NCBI RefSeq assembly: GCF_013364195.1
Contig: NZ_CP054918.1
Coordinates: 4,081,001 to 4,145,000, forward strand
Reading direction: 5' to 3'
Length of the DNA stretch: 64,000 bases
Origin: Streptomyces sp. NA04227
Lineage (GTDB): Bacteria > Actinomycetota > Actinomycetes > Streptomycetales > Streptomycetaceae
Part shown: in pieces, positions 18,165 to 26,871 of the stretch
How positions within the stretch are numbered: the stretch's first letter is position 1
Layout of the letters: each line of letters starts with the position of its first letter
Notes under the pieces: generated by a model
Seen by the model: the letters and a program-made list of their open reading frames with translations, nothing else
Told to the model about the DNA's origin: nothing
Database searches by the model: none
Made by a program: the position numbers and the translations under genes

Positions 18165-18371
18165 TCAGGCAGACGTCACGACGTTGTCGGCCTGGGGGCC
18201 CTTGGCGCCCTGAACGATGTCGAACTCGACCTTCTGGCCCTCGAAGAGCTCCCGGTAACCGTCACTCTTGATCGCGCTGTAGTGCGCGAACACGTCAGGG
18301 CCGCCGTCGTCCTGGGCGATGAAGCCGAAGCCCTTCTCCGCGTTGAACCACTTCACCGTGCCTGTAGCCAT
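18165..18371 (-). CDS. cold shock protein (CspA family)
   Basis: The 68-residue protein is a single cold-shock domain with intact RNP1 (KGFGFIAQ) and RNP2 (DVFAHYSAI) motifs, binding single-stranded nucleic acid as an RNA chaperone. The ATG has GGAAG upstream. The roughly 290-bp region before it (18372-18664) contains an AT-richer stretch around 18440-18480 that could hold its promoter and a long leader typical of csp genes. The downstream hairpin at 18114-18144 ends the transcript. Confidence 0.95.
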   Translation of the reverse strand: MATGTVKWFNAEKGFGFIAQDDGGPDVFAHYSAIKSDGYRELFEGQKVEFDIVQGAKGPQADNVVTSA

Positions 18372-18561
18372 CAGTCTTCCTTCAACCGTGATTCGTGGTG
18401 GCCTGTCGGGCACCGGGAGCAACGCTATGCAAGAACGGCCCCTTTGGTGATCGCAATTGACCGATTGCCGACAACTTCGTGGCAGGGCCGTGGCGTTGGG
18501 CACCGACCGCCGCCCCTTGCACCACCCGCTCGCTCGGCGCCGCGGGCCCCGGAACGGCGAA

Positions 18562-18592
18562 GGGCCGGACACCGACCAGCGGTGCCCGGCCC
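18562..18592. terminator. imperfect hairpin between pepP and csp
   Basis: A 12-bp stem with one A/C mismatch (GGGCCGG-A-CACCG and partner) and an ACCAG loop. It follows a second hairpin at 18607-18634, and both lie downstream of the aminopeptidase gene on its transcribed strand. Confidence 0.6.
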
Positions 18593-18606
18593 CGGTGGAG
18601 CGGGTG

Positions 18607-18634
18607 ACGTCCGGCCGCCGTGACGGCCGGACGT
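18607..18634. terminator. hairpin terminator of the aminopeptidase P gene
   Basis: A perfect 11-bp stem (ACGTCCGGCCG, loop CCGTGA) lies 31 bp beyond the aminopeptidase stop on its transcribed strand. Confidence 0.7.
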
Positions 18635-18664
18635 TTCGTACGCGCCCGCTGCGGGGGCGCCGAT

Positions 18665-20131
18665 TCAGCCCTGCTGCCCCTTGAGCTTCGCCATCCACAG
18701 CTCGACCTCGTCCGAGCGGCGCGGCAGGCCCGCGGAGAGGTTCCGGTTGCCGTCCTCGGTGACGAGGATGTCGTCCTCGATACGGACGCCGATGCCGCGG
18801 TACTCCTCGGGCACCGTCAGGTCGTCGGCCTGGAAGTATAGACCCGGCTCGACAGTCAGGCACATGCCCGGCTCCAGGGTGCCGTCGACATAGGTCTCGG
18901 TACGGGCGGCCGCGCAGTCGTGGACGTCCATGCCGAGCATGTGGCCGGTGCCGTGCAGGGTCCAGCGGCGCTGGAGGCCGAGCTCCAGGACGCGGGCGAC
19001 CGGGCCCTCGACGAGGCCCCACTCGACCAGCTTCTCGGCGAGGACGCGCTGCGCCTCGTCGTGGAAGTCGCGGTACTTGGCGCCCGGCCGCACCGCGGCG
19101 ATGCCCGCCTCCTGCGACTCGTAGACCGCGTCGTAGATCTTCTTCTGGATCTCCGAGAAGCGGCCGTTGACCGGCAGGGTGCGGGTGACGTCGGCGGTGT
19201 AGAGGCTGTGGGTCTCCACGCCCGCGTCGAGCAGGAGCAGGTCGCCGGCGTTGACCGGGCCGTCGTTGCGCACCCAGTGCAGGGTGCAGGCGTGGGCGCC
19301 GGACGCGCAGATGGAGCCGTAGCCGATGTCGTTGCCCTCGACGCGGGCGCGCAGGAAGAAGGTGCCCTCGATGTAGCGCTCGCTGGTGGCCTCGGCCTTG
19401 TCGAGGACCTTCACGACGTCCTCGAAGCCGCGCACCGTGGAGTCGACGGCCTTCTGCAGCTCGCCGACCTCGAACGCGTCCTTGACCAGGCGGGCTTCGG
19501 AGAGGGAGACGCGCAGCTCCTCGTCGCGCTCGCCGGTCACCTTGTCGGTGAGGGCCGCCTCGATCACGGCGTCGTGGCCGCGTACGACCCGGACCGGGCC
19601 GGTGGCCTCGGTGAGCGCCTTCGGCAGCTCGCGCACATCGGAGGCGGGGATGCCGTACAGCTTCCCGGCCTCGGTCAGGGAGTTGCGGCGGCCGACCCAC
19701 AGCTCGCCCTGGCCGTCGAGCCAGAACTCGCCGTTCTCCCGGTTGGAGCGGGGCAGCAGGTAGAGGGTGGCCTCGTGGCCGTCGGCGGTCGGCTCCAGGA
19801 CCAGGACGCCGTCCTCGGTCTGGTCACCGGTGAGGTACGTGTACTCGACCGCGGAGCGGAACGGGTACTCGGTGTCGTTGGAGCGCGTCTTGAGACGGCC
19901 CGCGGGGATCACCAGGCGTTCGCCCGGGAAGCGCGCCGACAGGGCGGCCCGGCGGCGGGCGGTGTTCGGCGCCTGCTCGACCGGGTCCAGCTCGTACTGC
20001 TCGGTGTCGGCCCAGCCGGAGCTCATGTTCTGAGCAAGCTCGTCCGAGACTCCGGGGTACAGCCCGTTCTTGCGCTGCTTGATCGGCTGCTCTTCGTCCT
20101 CCGGGGTCTCCGGGGTGAGCTCGTCCGCCAC
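18665..20131 (-). CDS. pepP: Xaa-Pro aminopeptidase (aminopeptidase P)
   Basis: The 488-residue cytoplasmic enzyme removes N-terminal residues preceding proline. It has the N-terminal creatinase-like domain (residues about 50-230) and a C-terminal pita-bread metallopeptidase domain. The dinuclear Mn2+ ligands appear in order: the two Asp of [19 protein letters not shown], the His of [13 protein letters not shown], and Glu in CLTVEPGLY and [10 protein letters not shown]. The start is GTG at 20131 with GAGGAGG 6 nt upstream. It is monocistronic between hairpins and a 190-bp spacer that carries a short GTGAGGTGATCG repeat at 20251-20274. Confidence 0.95.
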   Translation of the reverse strand: MADELTPETPEDEEQPIKQRKNGLYPGVSDELAQNMSSGWADTEQYELDPVEQAPNTARRRAALSARFPGERLVIPAGRLKTRSNDTEYPFRSAVEYTYLTGDQTEDGVLVLEPTADGHEATLYLLPRSNRENGEFWLDGQGELWVGRRNSLTEAGKLYGIPASDVRELPKALTEATGPVRVVRGHDAVIEAALTDKVTGERDEELRVSLSEARLVKDAFEVGELQKAVDSTVRGFEDVVKVLDKAEATSERYIEGTFFLRARVEGNDIGYGSICASGAHACTLHWVRNDGPVNAGDLLLLDAGVETHSLYTADVTRTLPVNGRFSEIQKKIYDAVYESQEAGIAAVRPGAKYRDFHDEAQRVLAEKLVEWGLVEGPVARVLELGLQRRWTLHGTGHMLGMDVHDCAAARTETYVDGTLEPGMCLTVEPGLYFQADDLTVPEEYRGIGVRIEDDILVTEDGNRNLSAGLPRRSDEVELWMAKLKGQQG

Positions 20132-20323
20132 GGTCGTCCTCCTCTGTACGGCATATGACCACCTCCATCGTACGGGTGTGCGGGAGGGGTCGCGGGCGGG
20201 ATTCTGCCGGTTCGCGCAGTTCGGGAACGGGAGGGGGAAAGGGGCTTTCCGTGAGGTGATCGGTGAGGTGATCGGTGAGGGATCGGCGGGGTGACCGGCG
20301 CGGCGGCGGGGCCGCTCGCGGGG

Positions 20324-21817
20324 TCAGGCGAAGCGGGCGGCAAGGAGGACGACGTCCTCGGAATGGCCCGGGTGGCCGGGGCGGTCAGGACTGTCGAGAG
20401 GGCCAGGGCGGTCGGGGCCCAGGGCCGCCGGGGCGCCGTCGGTCTCCTCGGGCAGGAGGGTGCGCAGTACGTGGTCGGTGAGCGCCTCCGGGTCCTCGCG
20501 CACCGCGCGCGCCGCCCCCGAGGCGGCGGCGTGGAGGCGGGCGAAGGCGCGGTCCATGGGTTCGCCGGTGCGGCGCAGCAGTCCGTCGGTGTAGAGCAGC
20601 AGGGTCTCGCCGGGTTCGGTGTTGACCTCCACCGAGGGCGCCTCCCAGCAGGCCAGCATGCCGAGCGGGGCGGAGAGCGAGGTCTCCACGAACTCGGTGC
20701 GCCGGGCGCCGACGATCAGCGGCGGGCTGTGGCCCGCCCCGGCCAGCGTGATCCTGCGCACCGCGGGCTCGCAGTGCGCGAACAGGGCGGTCGCGCTGCG
20801 CGCGGGTTCGGTCAGCCGCAGCAGCAGTTCCAGATCGGACAGGACCGCGACCGGGTCCTCGCCCTCCATCACCGCGTACGCGCGCAGCGAGGCACGCAGC
20901 CGTCCCATCGCCGCCACCGCGCTCGGCCCCGAGCCGGTGACCGAGCCGACGGCCAGGCCGAGCGCGCCCTCGGGCAGCGGCAGCGCGTCGTACCAGTCGC
21001 CGCCGCCGTGCGCGCCGGTGCGATGGCGGACGGCGAGCTGGACCGAGGCGACGCGCGGTAGCCGGGGCGGCAGGAGTTCGGCGGCCAGGGTGGCCGTGAC
21101 GGCGCGGGCCCGCTCCAGTTCGAGCAGCCGGGCGAGGTGTTCGGTGGCCTGGCGGGCGTACAGGCCGATGAGATGGCGCTGGCGTTCGGAGGGTTCGGCG
21201 GGCTCGTCGTAGAGCCAGACCGCGGCGCCGACGCGGCCCGCGGACTCGCTGGCCAGGGGGAGCGCGTAGCTCGCGGCGTAGCCGAGGCGGGCGGCCACCT
21301 CGCGGTGCCGCGGGTCGAGATCGTCCTCGGAGAGCAGATCGGGGTGGGCGATCTCACGCTCGCCGCCGGGCAGTCCGGCCGGGGTGTCGAGCAGCCTGCC
21401 GTACGAGGTCGCGCTGCGCGGCACCGTCTCGATGTGCCCGAGGTCGGCGCGGCCCAGACCGAGACCGACCGTGGTCTCGGTGCCGTCGCCCGGCTCGACG
21501 ACGATCAGCGCGCGCCGGGCGCCCACCAGCAGCGCGCCCGCGCGCAGGATCTCGTGCAGGGCGGCGTCGAGCGTCGCGGTGCGGGACAGGCTCTCGGTGA
21601 ACTCGTGCAGCGTGGTGAGGTCGGTGACCCAGCCCGCGAGCTGGTCCTGGAGCGCCTCCGCGGAGCTTTTGGGGGCGGCGGTTCCCGCGGACCCCGGGGA
21701 AGCGGAGCCCTCGGCGGCGGGGTGCTCGTCCGAGGGCTGGGCTGTATGGGCGGGGGAGGGAACCCGCGAGTCCGATGAGTTGATTCCGGCCACTTTCGGC
21801 AGGCGGGGCGCGTTCAT
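20324..21817 (-). CDS. GAF-SpoIIE/PP2C-type phosphatase, metal site altered
   Basis: The 497-residue protein has a disordered N-terminus, a GAF domain (about 60-240) and a SpoIIE/RsbU phosphatase domain (about 260-495). Such enzymes dephosphorylate anti-anti-sigma factors. The first metal motif GGGDWYDALPLP is intact. The canonical GD(V)xGHG block reads AVGSVTGSGPSAVAAMG, so the metal-binding Asp is Ser. The later LLLYTDGLL and EDVVLLAARF remain. Catalysis may be reduced or absent. The ATG at 21817 is preferred because no other start in this frame shows a ribosome binding site and it has AAAAGG nearby. An upstream in-frame extension would add about 55 residues. It is divergent from a prim-pol-like gene. 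Confidence 0.82.
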   Translation of the reverse strand: MNAPRLPKVAGINSSDSRVPSPAHTAQPSDEHPAAEGSASPGSAGTAAPKSSAEALQDQLAGWVTDLTTLHEFTESLSRTATLDAALHEILRAGALLVGARRALIVVEPGDGTETTVGLGLGRADLGHIETVPRSATSYGRLLDTPAGLPGGEREIAHPDLLSEDDLDPRHREVAARLGYAASYALPLASESAGRVGAAVWLYDEPAEPSERQRHLIGLYARQATEHLARLLELERARAVTATLAAELLPPRLPRVASVQLAVRHRTGAHGGGDWYDALPLPEGALGLAVGSVTGSGPSAVAAMGRLRASLRAYAVMEGEDPVAVLSDLELLLRLTEPARSATALFAHCEPAVRRITLAGAGHSPPLIVGARRTEFVETSLSAPLGMLACWEAPSVEVNTEPGETLLLYTDGLLRRTGEPMDRAFARLHAAASGAARAVREDPEALTDHVLRTLLPEETDGAPAALGPDRPGPLDSPDRPGHPGHSEDVVLLAARFA

Positions 21818-22487
21818 GGCGTCCAGCCTTTTGGCCAGTGCGTTCTGCTCATGAGCATCGCAAACCCCCTGACTGTCTGCGCCGTGGGCGGTGCTTCCAC
21901 ATCTACACGCACGGAACGCGGGATGTCCAGCATTGTCCTGCGGGGATTCCCGGTGTTCGAGCGACGCAAGTGGTAGCTCCAACTTGACTGAAAAATGCCT
22001 CAGGTAACGGCATATTGAGGTCGACTGTGAGCGTTCGACGGAGCGTCACAGCGGTCGCGATGGGTACGTACTCGGTGTAGTCCGGGGGCAGTTGGTACCG
22101 CCCCGGAACCTCAAGGCCGCATCGGGCGTCCTAACCAGCGACGACCGTGCCCCAATCCTCCGTGGCTCAGGCGCCATGCACTACGCGGGACGGCAATTCG
22201 CCAGTCATCGCCACCCCCGCGCCATGGCCGTGCTTGTCGGACGAAGCTTGTCCGACGCAACAGGGAAGCAGCCGGTACACCGGCCCCCAGGGGCACCCCG
22301 CGCCGATCGACGGGGTGTGACGCACCGGTACGTGCGACGCGTACGTACGCACAGTGCACAGTTCGGTTCCATGTGTGATGTGGTTCGCGGTGCTCGGAGT
22401 GCTCGCAGCGCTCGCGGTATTGGCAGAGTTCCCAGAGTTCGCACAGTTGGCAGCGTTCAAGCGCGCAACGGAAAGGAACGAGCGGTC
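21818..22487. other. 670-bp gene-free divergent region
   Basis: No gene is supported between the divergent phosphatase and prim-pol-like genes. The region holds an inverted repeat GTCGGAC-GAAGCTT-GTCCGAC at 22236-22256 and an AT-rich patch near 21980-22020. A run of GCTCG-type repeats (about 22390-22430) lies upstream of the next gene. Both promoters should be here. Confidence 0.6.
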
Positions 22488-23153
22488 ATGCGCGAGATCC
22501 TCGGAAGGCGACGCAGGCTTTTGTTCCGGCGAGACTCCCGGCGGCCGGAGACGACCTCCGCCGCCCTGGCGTACGCGACCGACTGGCAGTGGCCGGTGGT
22601 CCCGGGTGCCGGATGCCTGGCACGCGGCTCGGACCGCTGTGCCTGTCCGGACCCGGACTGCGCCGCGCCCGGCGCCCACCCCTTCGACCCCGGACTGCTC
22701 GCGGCCACCACCGACGCGCGGATGGTGCGCTGGTGGTGGACCCGGCGGCCGCACGCCCCGGTCCTGCTCGCCACCGGCGGCCGCGCCCCGTGCGCGGTCA
22801 GCCTCCCGGCAGCGGCCGCCGCCAAGGCGCTCGCCGCCCTGGACGCGCTGCAGATGCGGCTCGGCCCCGTCCTCGCCGACCCGGAGCGCTGGACGTTCCT
22901 GGTCGCCCCGTACTCACTGCCGCGGCTCGGTGAACTCCTGTACGCCAAGGACTTCGTGCCCGGCTCGCTCCGCTTCCACGGCGAGGGCGGCCACATCGCC
23001 CTGCCGCCCTCCCGCACCGGCGCGGGTCCCGTGCGCTGGGAGCGCGCGCCCCTGCCGGGCTCCAGTACGCCCTGGCTCCCCGATGTGGAGGCGGTCGTGG
23101 ACGTCCTGGTCGACACTCTCACTCATACGGGTGTCAGCGCGCCGGAACTGTGA
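22488..23153 (+). CDS. prim-pol-like protein with degenerate active site
   Basis: The 221-residue protein resembles the N-terminal bifunctional DNA primase/polymerase domain: TTSAALAYATDWQWPVVPG, a Cys cluster CLARGSDRCACPDPDC, and a later ALPPSRTGAGPVRWERAPL block. The Asp-x-Asp metal motif expected after the CAVS strand is replaced by SLPAAAAAK, and the usual SGxGxH motif is missing. It is probably not an active primase; a nucleic-acid-binding or regulatory role is possible. The ATG has GGAAAGGAA 10 nt upstream. A second prim-pol with intact motifs lies at 32643-33530. Confidence 0.72.
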   Translation: MREILGRRRRLLFRRDSRRPETTSAALAYATDWQWPVVPGAGCLARGSDRCACPDPDCAAPGAHPFDPGLLAATTDARMVRWWWTRRPHAPVLLATGGRAPCAVSLPAAAAAKALAALDALQMRLGPVLADPERWTFLVAPYSLPRLGELLYAKDFVPGSLRFHGEGGHIALPPSRTGAGPVRWERAPLPGSSTPWLPDVEAVVDVLVDTLTHTGVSAPEL

Positions 23154-23479
23154 CGCGCGCGGTGGACGGGGCCGGTAAGGCGTAGTCCGGGTACGTCCTG
23201 TTGCGTACGCGGACTCGAATCGATACCGAACCGAATTGCGAACGCGGTCGATATTCGACCGCGCCCGGCTAAGCGCCGGTGCGTACCGGTCGGCCGGTTC
23301 CGTCTCTCGCGTGTGTATACGGACGGGAAAGCGTTTACCGGCGGTACGGGAGGCCGTGATCGCTGCGGCCGGGGCACCCGGTGCGGCGGGAAGCGGAGCC
23401 AACTCCTCCCGCGCGCCCGGCCGTTGGGCGGGCTGACCTGCGGGGTGCACGCGCGACGTGGACAGCGCTCATGAAAAGA

Positions 23480-23517
23480 CCCGGTTGCTGGCGACGGGGG
23501 ATGCACCAGCAACCGGG
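23480..23517. other. 12-bp perfect stem-loop inside the 710-bp gene-free spacer 23154-23863
   Basis: CCCGGTTGCTGG at 23480-23491 pairs with its complement at 23506-23517 across a 14-nt loop. An AT-rich stretch (23520-23590) and a short inverted repeat GTGAC-AGGA-GTCAC (23604-23617) follow. No gene is visible in the spacer, which lies between converging genes. It could be a terminator, or a small RNA or leader element. Confidence 0.5.
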
Positions 23518-23863
23518 CTATCTGAACGGTAACAAGAGATCGGTGTTCTGCAAATTCGATCGCGATTATTTGTGGACTGATTTACCTGTCCGGACCGTGA
23601 GTTGTGACAGGAGTCACCCACGGGAACTGGCTGAACGGTCGGTCAGGATGTTTCCCTCCGCCGATTTCGCCGCCCATGAGCCGGTGGCTGACCGACTGTT
23701 CAGCCCGCGGTCCGCCTCGCCGGGCGACGGGGGCCGTCCTCGCCGAGGGTCGGGGGCCGCCTCCGACGGCCTCGTCGTACGACGAGGGCCGCCCGCACAC
23801 GGACGGGGCCGCGGCCCGGACCTGCGGCGGGGTCGCCGCAGCCGGTCCGGGCCACCGCCGCGA

Positions 23864-24823
23864 TCAGCTCAGCGTCACCTGGCGGTTGGTGAGGCCGCTG
23901 CGCGCCCGGCGCTCCTCGCCGCTCAGCGGCTCCTTGCTCGCCAGCGCCGCCGTGAGCCGCTCGGCGAACTCGGCCGCGGGCTTCTCGACATCCGCCGCCG
24001 TCATCTCGCTGGGCAGGTCCCACACCGGCACCGTGAGCCCGTGCGCGCGGAACGAGCCGACCAGGCGGGTGCCCTCGCCCAGGGCGGAGGTCCCGGCGGC
24101 GTGCAGCCGCGCCAGCGCGTCGAGCAGCGTCTCCTCGGCGTGCGGCATGACCCAGCGCAGGTGGTTCTTGTCCGGCGTCTCGCACCAGTACGCGGCGTCC
24201 ACGCCGGACAGCTTCACGGTCGGGATCGCCGCCTCGTTGGCGCGCTCCAGGGAGGCCGCCACCTCCGGCGAGGCGGACTCGCTGTCCGGCACCCAGAACT
24301 CGAAGCCGGAGTGCACCTCGGGCGCGAACGGCGCCTCGGGGTCGAGCAGGTCCTGGAGCCGCGGCCCGTCGGCCGGGGCCCGGCGTGCCTCGACCGGCGT
24401 GCCCGGCGGCACGGTCAGCGCCCGCTGGAGGGTGTCCGCGAGGTCGCGGCTCAGGTCGCCGGAGGAGGTGTCGTTCTGCAGACCGAGCAGGACCGAACCG
24501 TCGTCGCGGCGCAGCGCGGGCCACGCCATCGGAAGCACGGTCGCCAGCGTCACCGCCGGGACCTCCTCCGGCCGGTCCTTGAGCGTCAACTCGACCGTCG
24601 CGGCGGGCACCAGCTCCCGCAGCGCGATCCAGTCGCACTCGCCCTTCAGGCCCTCGAAGGGGCGCTGCACCAGTTCGGTCACCGCGTGCGCGGCGGCGCG
24701 GCCGTGGCACGCCTTGTAGCGGCGGCCCGAACCGCACGGGCACGGCTCGCGGGCGCCGACGACGGGGATCTCCCCGTCCGTGAGTTGCGGCTTGCCCGTG
24801 GCCTGGGGGCGCTTCTTCGCCAT
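23864..24823 (-). CDS. DUF5926 family protein with SEC-C zinc motif
   Basis: The 319-residue protein starts with MAKKRP, then the SEC-C motif [15 protein letters not shown] (residues about 29-43), a zinc-binding element also found at the SecA C-terminus. The remaining 270 residues match the actinobacterial DUF5926 pattern in length and acidic character but have no catalytic motif I recognise. The ATG at 24823 places SEC-C next to the N-terminus as in relatives. The next gene upstream on this strand, an ATPase-like protein, is 153 bp away. Confidence 0.85.
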   Translation of the reverse strand: MAKKRPQATGKPQLTDGEIPVVGAREPCPCGSGRRYKACHGRAAAHAVTELVQRPFEGLKGECDWIALRELVPAATVELTLKDRPEEVPAVTLATVLPMAWPALRRDDGSVLLGLQNDTSSGDLSRDLADTLQRALTVPPGTPVEARRAPADGPRLQDLLDPEAPFAPEVHSGFEFWVPDSESASPEVAASLERANEAAIPTVKLSGVDAAYWCETPDKNHLRWVMPHAEETLLDALARLHAAGTSALGEGTRLVGSFRAHGLTVPVWDLPSEMTAADVEKPAAEFAERLTAALASKEPLSGEERRARSGLTNRQVTLS

Positions 24824-24976
24824 CGTGGGGTCTCCCGGTTGCGGCTCGTCTCGTACAGGCCGCGAGCCTAACCTCTCCCCGGTACGCGGACGCCGCGCCC
24901 GCCCGCGCGGCGAACGGGTCGACGGGAGGCGGGAGTCGGACCCGTCCACCCGCGCGAACCTCGCCAACTGCCCGCG

Positions 24977-25573
24977 TCAGTCCGCCTCTTCGAACTCCCC
25001 CAGCTCGTCGAGCTTCTGGAACTCCTCCAGCTCGTCGAAGGCGCGGGTCAGGCCGAGGGTGTCGAGTGCCAGGGCGCGCGGCGCGGTGACGCGGGCGGCG
25101 AAGTCCTCGCGGCGGTGGCGCGCGGACAGTCCGCCGTCGCCGCCGTGGACCAGCGCCCAGACGGTGACCTCGCCGCGCACCCCGTCCCGTACGCCCCAGT
25201 CCTCGGCCAGTGTCGTGATGATGTTGAGCCCGCGGCCGCCGTGCGCGGTGACCGACGGGGTGGCCGGGACGGGCCGGGTCGGGCCGCCGCCGTCGGTGAC
25301 CTCGACGGTCAGCCGGCCCGCGCCATCGACCTGCCAGCCCGCACGGACCTCGCCCTCACCGCTCGGCCGGCCGTCCAGCGGTCTGCCGTGCCGACAGGCA
25401 TTGCTCAGCAGCTCGGACAGTATGAGTACGGCGTCGTCGACGACCGAGTCGTCCAGCCTGTGCCCCCGCAGCTGTTCGCGCATGCGACGCCTTGCTTCCG
25501 CCACGCCCGCAGGGCCATGGGGCACGGCCATGCTCGACGACGTGGGCACCTCACGTGCCACCACCAACGCCAC
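24977..25573 (-). CDS. HATPase_c_2 anti-sigma-type ATP-binding protein
   Basis: The 198-residue protein carries a GHKL ATPase fold of the RsbW/SpoIIAB type found in many Streptomyces regulators. The N box is ILSELLSNACRHG, the G1 box VEVTDGGG and the G2 box HGGRGLNII. No histidine phosphoacceptor domain is present, so it should act as an anti-sigma or serine kinase on an anti-anti-sigma factor. The C-terminus is acidic. The GTG start has AAGGAGG 8 nt upstream. The partner is not evident; the degenerate SpoIIE phosphatase gene lies 3 kb away. Confidence 0.85.
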   Translation of the reverse strand: MALVVAREVPTSSSMAVPHGPAGVAEARRRMREQLRGHRLDDSVVDDAVLILSELLSNACRHGRPLDGRPSGEGEVRAGWQVDGAGRLTVEVTDGGGPTRPVPATPSVTAHGGRGLNIITTLAEDWGVRDGVRGEVTVWALVHGGDGGLSARHRREDFAARVTAPRALALDTLGLTRAFDELEEFQKLDELGEFEEAD

Positions 25574-25714
25574 CCCCGAGACCTCCTTCGCCCCACGCCA
25601 CGGAGTGGATGCCCCTTGTTACCGGCCGGGAAACCGGCGGAGGAACGGAGCGTGACGCATTTCCTACGATCGCGTACGCACCGAACGCGCCGGAGCACTC
25701 CCCGTGACCGTCCG

Positions 25715-26581
25715 TCATCTGCCCAGTTGGGCGAGGACCTGGGCCGGGCGGTTGGTGATGATCGCGTCGACGCCGAGCTCGGCGCAGAGCTCGACGTCGG
25801 AGGGTTCGTCGACCGTCCACACGTGCACCTGGTGACCGGCCTCCTTGAGCCGGGCCACGTAACGCGGGTATCTGCGCACGATCCGCATCGACGGCCCGGC
25901 GATCCCCACCCCCGGCGGCAGCCGCCCCTCGCGCAGCCACGGCGACAGGAACTGCAGCAGGTAGACGGTCGGAAGCGCGGGCGCCGCTTGCTGTACGCGA
26001 TGCAGCGAACGGGCCGAGAAGCTCATGATCCGTACGGGGGAGAGGGCTTGGGCGGCAGCCGGGGGCGGAGTGGGGGTGAGCAGGCGCGGGGCGGCGTCGG
26101 GCGCGGCGAGACCGGGGTCGGGGCTGGGTCCGGCGAGGCCGTGGCGGTCGAGGAGGCGGAGCAGGCGCTCCTCCACCCGGCCCGCCCAGCGGGTGGGGTG
26201 CTTGGTCTCGATCGCGAGCTCCACCGGGCGGCCCGCCCCCGCCACCAGTTCGAGCAGCCGCTCCAGGGTCAGTACGGAGGTCTCGCCCCAGTCCGGTGCC
26301 TCGGCCGACTCCAGCGCGCCGCGGTGTTTCCAGGAGCCGAAGTCCAGGGCGGCGAGGTCGGACAGTTCGAGGGCCGAGACGGCTCCGCGCCCGTTCGACG
26401 TACGGTTGACCCTGCGGTCGTGCACACACACCAGGTGCCCGTCCGCGGTCAGCCGGACATCGCACTCGAGGGCGTCGGCACCGTCGTCGATCGCCTTCCG
26501 GTAGGCGGCCAGCGTGTGTTCGGGGGCGTCCTCGGAGGACCCGCGATGGGCGACGACCTGGATACGGCGCGCGTGATTCAC
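25715..26581 (-). CDS. glycerophosphodiester phosphodiesterase
   Basis: The 288-residue TIM-barrel enzyme hydrolyses glycerophosphodiesters to glycerol-3-phosphate and an alcohol. The GDPD signatures are VVAHRGSSEDAPEHT (catalytic His and Arg) and ALECDVRLTADGHLVCVHDRRVNRTSNG (metal-binding Glu/Asp and second His). AIETKHPTRW, QVHVWTVDEP and DAIITNRP follow. No signal peptide is present, so it is cytoplasmic. The GTG at 26581 begins just before the first strand; no ribosome binding site precedes it, making the start uncertain. A possible Pro-rich insertion lies near residue 165-175. Confidence 0.92.
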   Translation of the reverse strand: MNHARRIQVVAHRGSSEDAPEHTLAAYRKAIDDGADALECDVRLTADGHLVCVHDRRVNRTSNGRGAVSALELSDLAALDFGSWKHRGALESAEAPDWGETSVLTLERLLELVAGAGRPVELAIETKHPTRWAGRVEERLLRLLDRHGLAGPSPDPGLAAPDAAPRLLTPTPPPAAAQALSPVRIMSFSARSLHRVQQAAPALPTVYLLQFLSPWLREGRLPPGVGIAGPSMRIVRRYPRYVARLKEAGHQVHVWTVDEPSDVELCAELGVDAIITNRPAQVLAQLGR

Positions 26582-26871
26582 CGCGCCATGGTGTCACCCG
26601 GCGGTCCCCCGGGGGCCTCAGCGGATGCGCTCGTTTCCCGGTCCGTCAAGGATGGCCGTGGAAACCGGAACGGCGTTCGTGGCGGTTCACGGTGGTCCGG
26701 GGCGGCTCTCACGGCCGCTCTCGGCGGCCGGTGGACGCACAGCGTCGGTTTATGGTGCCCTGACGCCCCTTGGGAAAGGCTTGTCCCGGACAGGTGCACA
26801 GCTGGAACAGCCGCCGGGCGCGGCCCGCGACCGGTACCGGAGGCAACAGCCGTGGAGCGAGGAGTAACGCA

